Shown here piece by piece: positions 12,205 to 22,322 of a DNA stretch of 64,000 bases. Source of the DNA: Clytia hemisphaerica (lineage: Eukaryota > Cnidaria > Hydrozoa > Leptothecata > Clytiidae); NCBI GenBank assembly GCA_902728285.1, contig CACVBU010001363.1, positions 62,001-126,000 of the forward strand. The letters are read 5' to 3'. Both the position numbers and the translations under genes were made by a program. How positions within the stretch are numbered: the stretch's first letter is position 1; each line of letters starts with the position of its first letter. The notes below the pieces were generated by a model. The model was not told the DNA's origin, did not search any database, and worked only from the letters and a program-made list of their open reading frames with translations.

Positions 12205-12487
12205 CACACCCCTGTGTCACAGACCCGGTAGACCCCAGCCCAACTGGAAAATTTGGCAAAAGTTTCGTCCCGGTGGGAAAATACCCTGGAATTTCAGCCC
12301 CACTGGGAATTTCAGTTTGATTTTATCCCCATTCGAGATCCAATGTTTAAAGATTGGACTCCAAAACCATCCCCACTAGATTTTTTAACCTTGGAACAAT
12401 AAAATTTCTATAACCATTGAGGTTTCAATAGGAATTTTTATCCTCACTGAGGAAAAAGTTCCACCGGGGCTGTGAGACAGGGGTATG
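12205..12487. mobile_element. piggyBac-type MITE
   Basis: Left end cacacccctgtgtcacag and right end ctgtgagacaggggtatg are inverted repeats matching at 16 of 18 bases. Each is flanked directly by TTAA (12201-12204 and 12488-12491), the obligatory piggyBac target. The 283-bp interior contains repeated 'ccccactgg' motifs and no transposase. Confidence 0.8.
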
Positions 12488-12930
12488 TTAACAATGCCTT
12501 AAAACCTTACTCCATAACACAAAATTTCCTTAATATATAACTCGAACAAATTTGCGTTCCCATGCATATTCGAGTGGTGGATACTACACTGCAGTAAGAT
12601 ATCAAGAATGCAATGAAAAGCTTGTAGAGATTGTTAGCTGAGAAGCATTGTGAAAAGTGGTTTTTCATTCGATCTCCTTTGGATGATCGGTTTCCAGCCT
12701 GGTAATGTCACGCCTGTAAAACTGGTAGGGAACATGACATAGACTGTAGAAAGGGGATTGAAAACACAGGGATTTCAAATTATATTTCTGAGGCTCACAA
12801 ATCCAGTACATTTTCTCAAATTTTAGCTTCTCAAACTCCTACCTCATCCTTTTCATGATTCTGACGTACAATGTCCATCATTAAAATGGGTCTTTTGGCA
12901 CGAAACTGTGTACTTTATCAGAGTTCAGCA

Positions 12931-13158
12931 AACGTCTTTATAAGAACAAGCCATATAAAAACGTAAGGCTTCGCTGGCCAAAATGCCAAGAACAAGTTAA
13001 GAACATTTAAAGGCTCAAAAACACTCTAATTCTTAGGAGAATTGTCAAAAATATTCACAAAATGGCCAAAATAAGAACATTTTTAGGCTTCAAACTCAAA
13101 AAGTTAAGAACATCCAAAGTCTTCAAAAATTTTGGATGTTCTTATAAAGGAACTGTGT
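12931..13158. mobile_element. Decayed TA-MITE of the TATAAGAAC group
   Basis: Inverted ends 'acgtctttataagaac' and 'gttcttataaaggaactgt', and an interior of 'ttaagaacat' motifs that matches the copy at 16671-16877 (both share 'aaaaattttggatgttctta' near the right end). The ends are eroded, so the exact borders and TA duplication are uncertain. Confidence 0.6.
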
Positions 13159-14410
13159 ATCTTTGATAGATTGAGATGTAATGTCAGGGTATTTTTCAAC
13201 CGGGAACGACACAGTTGCGACACATGGGTACAACAGAAAAAAGAATGTCTACAAATAATAATTTAAAAGTTCTCATAATATTAAAATCCTCAAGGAATTC
13301 ATCTATTTACAAAATATAACTTCTTTTAAAATTTTAATATTATTATAATATTTTACTTGAGCAGCTTACCCAAACAACCTTTTCTGAAAATCATTGCTGA
13401 TATTTGACAAGCTGTACACTGGAACAAACTTGGTCAAGTATATTATTGGTAAATACACGGAGGAAATTTGGACATTTTTTTTATCTTTCCCGTAGCTTTT
13501 GATCACCCGTTCGGGGTGAATACAATATTTCTGTAAACTGTGTTTTTAAATTCTATTGCCTATGCAATAATTAAATCGAATTAAGATTGCCGAAATTTGT
13601 TGTTTAAGGTTGATACTGCCGCAATTTACAAGTGGGGATACAGGACAAGGGTTTTCTTCGTGGGCCTCACTTTGAGGGACTTTGAAGGGAACTTTTGAAG
13701 GCACCCTTGTATATATATATATCAATAGGGAAAGGGTGAAATATACATTACTTTGATAAGTTAAAATAAGATTTACAAAGTTATCCAAAATTCTACATAT
13801 AAAATAAGCTAAAAATTTCATGAAACATTACACGTCCCTATAATATTATTTACAAAATCTCCTCCAATAATTGAAAGATCTACGTCACAATTAATCTAAA
13901 ATGATACGATGCGTATAATTTAACTAGATTCCAAGTTTCTAATGAGACAGGGCAGTTCGTCCACTGTAGTGTCCATTCTCTCTCAAGTACCGTCACCTTT
14001 CTTACTTCTTTTGATGTTTTTTGTTCTATTATTCAAGACCCCGTGGAACCTTATCGATCCCCCATTTATCAAAAAGTCGAAAACATTTCCTTTGTGTGAA
14101 ATATATTCATTAGGATGCCATAACATTTATCATCCCCTGAAGGAATATAACTTGTTTGTACGCTAGGGTAACACGTGGGTTAAAGGCACTCGAGGGTAGA
14201 ATGGAATATAACATCTCATTTCTTTTTTTGGTTTGAAGGTTTGTCAGTCATCTGGCAAAACGTTTCCTAGAAAAACCTGGGGATAGCTCCCACAATAAAG
14301 TGAGAAAAAACTCTTCAAACTTTATAGCGTTCCAAGTGTATAAAGCAATTCCTCTGGATAAAACTTTTGATGCCAATTTTCTTTTGACGTTTCATCTGTA
14401 CACGTGATAT
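13159..14410. other. Gene-free spacer
   Basis: AT-rich, with a short (TA)n run near 13709. Open frames here are short and do not resemble proteins. The 3' UTR of the RING-finger gene on the minus strand presumably extends into its right end. Confidence 0.4.
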
Positions 14411-15070
14411 CTATTGTTGACAATTTTGGCCCTCACTGAACGGGAGGTTAAAGAAAGTTGTAGAAAGACTAACAACATTTGATGTCTCATACGAAGTCGT
14501 TTTATTTGTGTTGGACACCAAACTCGATAGCTGCCCAATGTTTAGTTTATTCAACATGACTGTGATATCTCCCTTGAATTCAGTGACCTCTGTTCGACAA
14601 AGAATACATCTGAACGACGCGTGATCACGCAGACACGTAGCAATATAGCGCCATGCGCAGCTTCCACACATCACTTGATGCTGGCATGGCAAGGTGAACG
14701 TCCTGGGCTGGAACTCATAACAAACCAAACACAAGTTATCAGTATTAATATTACTTATATCTGAAGCTAACGCCCTCCTGTATTCCATTTGCTGCAGTTT
14801 TGACATCATAAACGAAAACTCGACAAGGTTGAGCGACTGGATTGAACGTAGCACTCGTGTATAATACAGCCTGAGTAAACAAACAACAAACAAGTAGACA
14901 GTCAAGGACGTAACGGTTAGAAATAATAACAACACTGGGACAAAATCCCATATGTTTGTTCCACAAGTCTTGAAAATCCAACCACTAACTTTATAGTTTC
15001 CAAAACATAGTCCGATGAATGACAACAAAAGGAGACCTGTATGTGATATCGTTTTTAAAAGAGTTGCCAT
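14411..15070 (-). CDS. Two-helix membrane protein with C-terminal RING finger
   Basis: A 219-residue protein without introns in the coding part. Two hydrophobic segments at about residues 8-24 and 43-67 predict membrane anchoring. A C3HC4 RING follows: C114, C117, C129, H131, C135, C138, C155 and C158, with spacing C-x2-C-x11-C-x-H-x3-C-x2-C-x16-C-x2-C. It would act as a membrane-bound E3 ubiquitin ligase that recruits an E2 through the RING. The layout of N-terminal helices plus a cytosolic RING is known from many small RNF proteins, but I do not recognise a specific orthologue. The start ATG is the first in frame. Confidence 0.75.
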   Translation of the reverse strand: MATLLKTISHTGLLLLSFIGLCFGNYKVSGWIFKTCGTNIWDFVPVLLLFLTVTSLTVYLFVVCLLRLYYTRVLRSIQSLNLVEFSFMMSKLQQMEYRRALASDISNINTDNLCLVCYEFQPRTFTLPCQHQVMCGSCAWRYIATCLRDHASFRCILCRTEVTEFKGDITVMLNKLNIGQLSSLVSNTNKTTSYETSNVVSLSTTFFNLPFSEGQNCQQ

Positions 15071-16670
15071 TTCCAGAGATGTGATTCAAATAATCAAAGT
15101 CATTCCAACAAAGTCTTGAACACTGAAATCATCCCTTGGTCTTCTTGTTGTTGCTTCGAATGTTTTTTTCTTTTCTGTTCTTCTTTCTTTTTGTCTTAAT
15201 TTTTCATCTTCTCTAATATTTATCACCTAGTTGGCAAACAAAGAAAATTCTTCTTTAAGTTTAATATAGTCTTCTAGACACCATCGTGTTTTTTCATTTT
15301 CGCTTATATTCAACAAACTAATATCACTATGTATTCAAACCTTTTCCATGATGGAACAGCAAAATCCGAAGCTCACAAATTTCTATTTACTTTTTTTACG
15401 CTATATCAACATTTAGAGAGCTTTGTTGAGGAATCAAAAACACAAAAAAAGATCTTTTAAAGCAAAAACCATAACATTGTAATTGGAGAAGATTGTATCT
15501 CTCACACGCGTAATTTGCACGATATGCCGCATGACATGAACCGTCACTTTGCGTGTGTTCTTTGGAAGCTCCAAGCGAAAGGCTTGTTTCAGAATCAACC
15601 AGAACAAAAAAGTAGCTTTTGTCATGTTTATACTTCTACTACGTATTTCAAAGTTTAAACGAACCGTCCTTCATATTACTTGCCAATCTATCCGTTCCTT
15701 AATCTATTCTACTTCCTAACTATAGTCATTTATGTCTGTTTCACTTGATTTATATAGCACTTCCTAGCTACAGTACAGTCATTTGATTGTCCATTTCAAT
15801 AAGGTTGCTCTAGAGAACAGATCCTACGTCGATCGACCTTTAATCTTCACTGGATCCAACACAAACAGGGCTCCTTAATATTATCGATCTTAAGTGCTAA
15901 GCCTGAAGTTTAGTATCTATCTTAGAATATTTCACACTTTTTTCTATGTTCTACGCATGCTTGGTAACTAGTTCTTTTTGTTCTTTTGAAAGCGTTGAGA
16001 AGATTTGATTACTATCAATAAAAAAGTTCGAAGAACATGTTTATTTCACACCTCTCTCCTCGTTCATCTCCATCCAAAACACGAAGTCAGTGATGAGTTT
16101 TCATTCAAGAATAGCCAATCAAAAACAAAAGAACAACAGCAAGATAAAAAAGTAGAGGGGAAAATATGTCGAAAATCACGATATTGATCGAAAATATCCT
16201 AAACTACGTAAAACACAGACAAGAGAAGAAAACGAACCAACTAGAATCGTGAAAAGCAAGCTAATGCGGTCAAAAAGATATAGAATCTCTCCTCTATCTA
16301 AATACGACAGAATTTTTGAACCTCATTCAAGACATATGTTACCTGATCTCCTTTCTCTGGTCTGTTTTATAAGGTTTTAGAGAAGCTATTAAAGGTAATG
16401 AAACATATCATTGAAATATTCATCCCTCCTACAGTGATCAACGCTCTAAAGAAACTAAACATAAACAAAAGACTTGAAGAGCGCAAGGTGCAACTATCTT
16501 TTTTAAGAGGAGGGAGGGTGTTGAAATTTTACAGATTGCATACGTAATATCAAACGCCCACCAAAAAATTTCTTCCTGTTATTTTCAATATCGATTTCAA
16601 TATTGTAAGAAGGTTTTGAGACTAATACTTTTGTTAGACTAGCTTCCTGTCTAAAATCTACCAGTGAATA
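15071..16670. other. No assigned gene; weak coding-like patches on the minus strand
   Basis: On the minus strand, 15235-15300 reads ENEKTRWCLEDYIKLKEEF before a TAG, and 15100-15230 reads a Lys/Arg/Glu-rich frame containing EDEKLRQKERRTEKKK. Either could be a terminal exon of an unidentified gene, perhaps one beginning at 17285. Splice partners could not be established, so this is only noted. Confidence 0.25.
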
Positions 16671-16877
16671 CACGTTTCTATAAGAACAAACTATATAAGA
16701 ACATATAAGTCTTCAATGGCCAAAATATTAAGAAGAATTTAAGAGGGAAGCAGACAAAATACCCGCAAAATGGTGAAAATAAGAACATGTTAAGAAAAAT
16801 TTGAGGCTTAAATCTCAAAAAGTTAAGAACATCCGAAGGCTTCAAAAATTTTGGATGTTCTTATTAAAAAAAACGTG
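16671..16877. mobile_element. TA-MITE with TATAAGAAC ends
   Basis: Begins cacgtttctataagaac and ends gttcttattaaaaaaaacgtg (shown in part: the T-run and CACG tip pair). TA lies on both sides (16669-16670, 16878-16879). 207 bp, interior of 'ttaagaacat' repeats shared with 12931-13158. Confidence 0.75.
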
Positions 16878-18430
16878 TATCAATTCCTTTGTACTTTAAC
16901 TTCAATTATAACACTCCAACAAAATGAAAATGTAAAAGCAATTTTGTTCCAGTCTTGTTACTACATTTCATTTGAAGTAACTTCCTAATCTTCAGTTCAA
17001 TCTTTTCATAAACCTTGTAAAGAAATTTTTTCGAACAAAAGAAAATGAAACGAACAAAAGAAGAATACACAAAATGTAAGCGCGGTATTGTTTGTAAACA
17101 TACAAAACAGCGTTCGTACCGAGTGTTTTGAGCATTATGTTTTTGCGAAAATGGGCTTCAAAACCTCCTGCGACAAATCGAAATAGAAATGAAGGAAAAT
17201 CCTTACCGTGGTCTGTCAAAACACCGTAATCCAAACCTCTTCTTCCAGCAGCAAGATGTTGAAAATCTTTGCCGACCTTTATCATTAAGCTTTGTATAAA
17301 GTATAAAGAAAACTCTAAGAATCTGATAGCTTGAATTGTAGTGCCTGCCCCTCCTAACGCGTATTTTCCTTACCCCCGGCTCAAAGAAAGGGGTTTAGTA
17401 TATAGGGTGTGGTCGATTATATCGGAGGGAAATATCTTAGTGCGCACGCGCGCAATTTTTGAGCGGGAAAATAAGTCCGATAAACCGAAAATCCGTTGCA
17501 ATCCGGAATTGTTTACCCGATAAAATGGAAGAAAAAAGTCAAACTTGAAAAAACTTAAAAAAGAAGGAAAATCAGGAATCTTTTGTGAATCATTTGGAGA
17601 ACACGATAATTGAGAAATGGTTTGTAAGTAAAAGAAAGGATATATACATTCAATCCTGTCATATGTTTTCTTTTCTATCATTCTGTCATTATCAGTTATC
17701 AATGAGTAGTTTGCGTTTGGCAGCATGACGAACTGACAAAAAGGTTGTCTATACGTGTTTTGTTATATAACAACAAAGACAAACTCTCAGTGTGGAAATG
17801 ATGCAAAGTCTAAGCCAAATTGTTATTTGTTAAAACTGAGGTCTACGCCAGAAAAAGTTCTGCTTGCGGAACAGCAGAGAAAGATTGCAGGGCCGGGTTT
17901 TGGGGGCAGCCCAAAAAATGATTATTTAGATCAGAAATTTAGTGTGGGTTTTGTGGTACGTATACCTGTAAAAGCCCCCCAGCCAAACGCGCGGGTCCAT
18001 GCATGGCATATAGCCCTGCGGTGTGGGTTCAGAGGGGACGAAGCACCCCCAAAAGCCCTGGGAAAATTTGATCTTCTCATCCCCTAAAAGTTGTTCAAAT
18101 CAAATAATTAGCTTTATATATATTCTATTTACATTTACACGTTGTTGACTTGGTGAAGGCTTCTTCATAAAGACGAAAGACATGTATCTATTTTTTGGAT
18201 CCGGTATGCAGGAATAGTGTCAGGACCTGCAGGCGACCTGGTAGGGTTGGGTATGGGTGTGGTTTGGGTGTGGTTACGTATCAGATTGGCTAGGAATTGG
18301 GTTATTATCAGTTAGGGTTAGGGTTGGAGCTCAAAACAAGCACTCTTTTGTGATTTTCTCTTAATACAGTCTGGTCTGCAGTTTGTACAATATAAATAGC
18401 CGTCAGAAGCGTTATCCTGGCATGAATCCG
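16878..18430. other. Mostly gene-free; GC-rich patches
   Basis: Two patches richer in G+C and CpG stand out from the AT-rich background: 17340-17520 and about 17880-18075. They contain no recognizable protein and may be pieces of old repeats. The possible first exon at 17207-17285 lies in this stretch. Confidence 0.35.
17207..17285 (-). CDS. Possible first coding exon, unassigned
   Basis: An ATG at 17285 opens 26 codons reading MIKVGKDFQHLAAGRRG and LDYGVLTDH, followed directly by a good splice donor (G|gtaagg). The wording AGRRGLDYGVLTD faintly recalls the N-terminal conserved part of the mitochondrial ribosomal protein mL52, but I could not find the next exon that family requires. The gene should continue toward lower coordinates. 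Treat as a hypothesis. Confidence 0.25.
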
Positions 18431-18965
18431 TGGCGCAGTGTATAAGGGGCGACGTCCATATTCAAAGTCGCCACGCGTAACGGGAAAAGACCGTTAGTGG
18501 GTAGGTATATCGGAATGTTGAGAGTTAGCTGTGGCATTGATGTCATGACCAAAATGAAACTCCACTAAAAATTCCAAGGAAAAAATCAAAGATCGCTTAT
18601 CGTAGCGCTCACTTCTTCGTTTTTTCCTTTAGCATGCTATCCAAAATCCTTTCCCTGAGCAATTTAGGGGTGGTTTCAGAGTATAACATTCTTGCCTTGG
18701 GAGTTTTAAAAACAAAGGCCGTTTAAAAATTGTAATGGAATTCGGCCGTTGTAAACCTCTGAAAATGGCGACCTTTGTAGCGGGCCGTTTGTTTTGATTT
18801 TAGCGGGAATGAAATCATGAAGACCGTTAAGGTGTGGGTAGGTATGTTTTGAAAGTAACGGTCTTTTCCCGTTACGCGTGGCAAGATTGAATATGGACGT
18901 CGCCCCTAAGGCAATGGGTTTCAAAACATCGGAACTTTGCATTTAGTGGGTTCAAATCCCACTGG
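18431..18965 (+). repeat. tRNA-derived (SINE-head-like) sequence split by a MITE
   Basis: With the 461-bp MITE at 18446-18906 and one copy of its TAA duplication removed, the remaining bases join a Pol III A box (tggcgcagtg at 18431) to a B box (ggttcaaatcc at about 18949) at the normal tRNA spacing. I could not fold a clean acceptor stem, so this is more likely a tRNA-derived SINE head or tRNA pseudogene than a working tRNA. Confidence 0.45.
18446..18906. mobile_element. Harbinger-like MITE with about 50-bp inverted ends
   Basis: The left end ggggcgacgtccatattc and the right end gaatatggacgtcgcccc are perfect inverted repeats, and the pairing continues with 'gcgtaacgggaaaagaccg'. The flanks are TAA (18443-18445 and 18907-18909), a 3-bp TWA-type duplication as used by PIF/Harbinger. 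The 461-bp interior is non-coding. Confidence 0.75.
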
Positions 18966-20220
18966 TGGCGATCTGTCGGTAAGTCATTCAGTAAGTTAGA
19001 AAACATAGAAAACAACTCACAAAGAACCAGAAAGTCAGAAAAACTACGAACAAGAGACTGGAAAGTATGAAATAAGTCCAGATCTGTCTTTCGTCTTTGT
19101 GAAGAAGCCACCACTGAGGGAAAAGTGATAAGCAAGTTAGATATGCGCTTTTTTATAAAACTTGGCCTCGTGAAATCGGGTGTTAGAATGGTGGTGCTTC
19201 TCTCATGTCTTAAAAAAGTAGCTATTGAACTTACGCCAATATCTTATTTTTTATCCGTTCCTTACGTCAATACGTCAAAAGTAATTACTGTCTCACTCCA
19301 AATTATATTTGGCGTCCCTCCGTCATTGACATTAAAATATAATTTTTTTCAGCCTTTCTTTTTCTACCCCAAATTTACCGGGGGTTACTGGAAGTAAAAG
19401 TTTATCAATAGCAGAATAGACCTTTTGCTAGATGTGATGGTTGGATAGGTAAAATTTCCGCATTAAAACAATGAAGAGAAAAGATTTGTGTACACTTGAT
19501 ATATATGCATTTATGTGGCATTGTTTTCATGCTGAAGTTTTTAATTATAAAATAAAACATGATATCCTGACTAGCACAATTAGTTATATATAATTTGTTT
19601 TTAGAAAATCAGGACATTTTTCATACCCTTTTAGAGTCTGGTCATCGGACGCTACCCCTCTTGAAATCACTAAGATTTTGGTAAAAACAGCCTTTTTAGC
19701 TGAAAAACACAAGAAAAAGTGCCCTTGTTGGCCAGCAACGGACACTGCCCTGCTTTTCTAAAATATGGCCTAAATAGCCCAATCTTCATAATCTTCATGA
19801 AACTATAATAAATAAAAAGCTTATTGTGTTATTTAGAATAGTTTTGAAGCTTTGATGTCAAGATTTCATAAGATATTTTACAGTTCATACTTTTAATAGC
19901 TTCATTCCTAAGCAAAGTCAGTCAGTGAAAAATAGTGTCATTTCAAGGAAAGGGTTGAAATCAATATTTTCTTCCACCAGGGCATACTATGGTTACACCT
20001 ACTTAGTCACCATATTCTGGGCCCCTCCACTTTTCAGATAACTGTGTGGGCCCTGATATTGATAACTAGGTGAGCTGGTAAGCCAATTGCTCTGTCTTTG
20101 AAATTGATGGTACTGTCTTTCTTATGTTTGATTTTATCGGTTTGTCTGATTTTCAGAAGTTTATTTTTAAAGAAAAAGTTGTATAATAGAATAAGATGAT
20201 CATTAGAAGAGTTTTCAACA
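18966..20220. other. Gene-free spacer upstream of IPPK
   Basis: AT-rich DNA with short frames only. No clear repeat family. The IPPK promoter and 5' UTR are expected at the right end. Confidence 0.4.
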
Positions 20221-21498
20221 ATGGAAAGTGGAATGGTTGAATTTCTTGATTGGGAATATCATGCTGAAGGGAATGCAAACATCATTGTTAAGAACCAACA
20301 ACAAAATTTAGCTCTCAGAATTCGAAAGTATGCCAAAGTACAAGAAACATCACATTCCAACAAACTCGGAAACCTTTTGTCGTTAGAGCAAGAGCAGTTA
20401 TTTCTGAAGCTTATTTCATCAACTTATTTTAAAAATGAAAACCACTACCTTTCTCTGTACACACCTGTGTATTTGTCAAAAGAGTTTTTAGTGAAGCTCA
20501 TGGTAAACATTGATCTAAAGAGACCAGACTATCGCAAAACTAAAACTATATCTTTAGAATCTCAAACTTGCATTTTAATGCCTTTCATTGGCCAATTTAA
20601 ACCTGACAGATCTTTTTCGAGTGATTTATTTGTCAGCGTTGAGATCAAACCTAAGTGGGGATTTATTCCTACCTCAAAATTCATAAAGAACACAATAAAA
20701 AAGAAAGTCTGTAGATTTTGTTTACATCAAAATTATAAGGTGCAAAAGAGTAACAAAACTCTAAGTAAATATTGTCCTCTTGATTTGTTTGGTGGATGTA
20801 AAACAGGTGTTGAACATGCTATCCGATCTTTGCTTCAAACACCACAAAATAACCTAAAGCTTGCTGTCAGCGGCACAGTATGTTGTATTGATGAATTGGA
20901 CTCACAGAGTGCCATCAATTATGAAAGTCTTCCAAAAGTCTTGTCAGAAATATTTTACAAAGATTCTGAGCCTGGTACTTCAAACCAAGAAGCAAAGATA
21001 CAAATATGTGAACAAAGCAATTTTAAAAGACCCTTGTATGATGACTGTATGAACTTTGGTGTAAAGGGGATTCTGAATTTATTGAGAAAGATGCAATGTT
21101 TGGACACACTTGATGTAGAATATATTTTCCCTCATTATAAAGACATTCTTGAGAAAAGCGGATATACAGAAAACGATTTTTTAGATTACCACTCAGACCT
21201 ATGGACAAAGTTTTTTGGTTCAGAACAAGATTCGTTCAAGAGAACTACACAACCTGAAATTTGGGATATTTGTCAATATCTTGTTTCTGCAACATTCAAA
21301 GATTGTAGTATCTTGATCACATTTTGTGAACTGGTCTCTACCAAGGATGATGATCTCCATTCTAAAAGCATAGTCATAGTTGATGGAAAGAGTTATCAAT
21401 ATGACATCAAATTGATCGATTTGGACCCACGTTTGTTGCAAAATATTCCATATTATTATCAGCAAGATTCTGATATTGCTTCTGCTTGGAATGGTTGA
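20221..21498 (+). CDS. IPPK: Inositol-pentakisphosphate 2-kinase
   Basis: Adds the 2-phosphate to inositol 1,3,4,5,6-pentakisphosphate using ATP, making InsP6 (phytate), in nucleus and cytosol. The 425-residue intronless frame carries the family landmarks in order: the Gly-rich ATP loop YHAEGNAN at 13-20, the signature EIKPKWGF at 141-148, VCRFCLHQ at 163-170, SKYCPLDLFGG at 182-192, QNNLKLAVSG near 214-223, and the C-terminal LIDLDPRLLQNIPYYY near 400-416, whose DLD aspartates belong to the Mg/ATP site. Human IPPK is somewhat longer (491 residues), the difference lying mainly in variable linkers. The absence of introns is notable because its neighbour UBE3A-like has eight; a retrocopy origin is possible. 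No frameshift or stop interrupts it, so it looks functional. Confidence 0.93.
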   Translation: MESGMVEFLDWEYHAEGNANIIVKNQQQNLALRIRKYAKVQETSHSNKLGNLLSLEQEQLFLKLISSTYFKNENHYLSLYTPVYLSKEFLVKLMVNIDLKRPDYRKTKTISLESQTCILMPFIGQFKPDRSFSSDLFVSVEIKPKWGFIPTSKFIKNTIKKKVCRFCLHQNYKVQKSNKTLSKYCPLDLFGGCKTGVEHAIRSLLQTPQNNLKLAVSGTVCCIDELDSQSAINYESLPKVLSEIFYKDSEPGTSNQEAKIQICEQSNFKRPLYDDCMNFGVKGILNLLRKMQCLDTLDVEYIFPHYKDILEKSGYTENDFLDYHSDLWTKFFGSEQDSFKRTTQPEIWDICQYLVSATFKDCSILITFCELVSTKDDDLHSKSIVIVDGKSYQYDIKLIDLDPRLLQNIPYYYQQDSDIASAWNG

Positions 21499-22322
21499 AT
21501 AATATTGTTTTTTGGATTTCAGATTTTGAATGAAATAATATTTTTATATTCCCATAGCAGCATGGTTTTGTATTTCGAATGCATTATTTTTTGTAATTTT
21601 TTCATATTTCAAGAAAATGTTTTGTATCAAATTTAGATATTGGGTTAGATATTTGTATAGTAAGACTCACTGACTTTTAGTGATTTACTATTTGTCCTAT
21701 TCAGAGGCAATTTACCAAAATATTTCTATTCATCCGTATTTTCAAAGGAAAATTTTTTATATCCTTTTATCGCTAAAATATTTCTCGTTTTCAAGCATAA
21801 TTCCAATTTAAAGACCGTAAATCTGGTTTCTTGGTAGCTTTTTATTCAAAAGTCTTATTTTTTATTTTGTGACGTTACGCCAAAAAGAAGATGCTCAATT
21901 GTCATTGAACTCGTTGTGTGACGTCAATTTTTGAAATATGTAGCCTCCATGGAAGCTTTATATTCATTAATATTGGACAGCAAAGAAGCCAATCAAATGT
22001 CGCTATTTACGGATAATAATCTTTTGTATTTAAGAGAAAATTCAGTTCCTGTATTTTTGAAGGAAAATGGTTTTAATTATGATATACACGTTTTCTTTTT
22101 ATAAGAAGCTTTAATTTAGCTCAAAGTCTAGATATTCCTTATTTTTTCAGAGAATTTCAGCCTCGAAATTCCTTAACAAATTATTACATTGTATCACTTT
22201 CTCCCCTTTCCTCTTTTCTTCACATCATTTTTTAACAATAATCATAATCGCTCTTTTTTGTTTTAGACACAAAATGCAAAATCATTAAACAAAACAACTT
22301 AATTTCTCACCAAAATAAAAAA
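21499..22322. other. IPPK-UBE3A intergenic region
   Basis: About 0.8 kb of AT-rich DNA between two genes on the same strand. It must contain the IPPK 3' UTR and the promoter/5' UTR of the UBE3A-like gene. A 'tgacgtcaa' CRE-like site occurs at about 21918 and a 'gtgacgtta' at about 21870. Confidence 0.4.
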
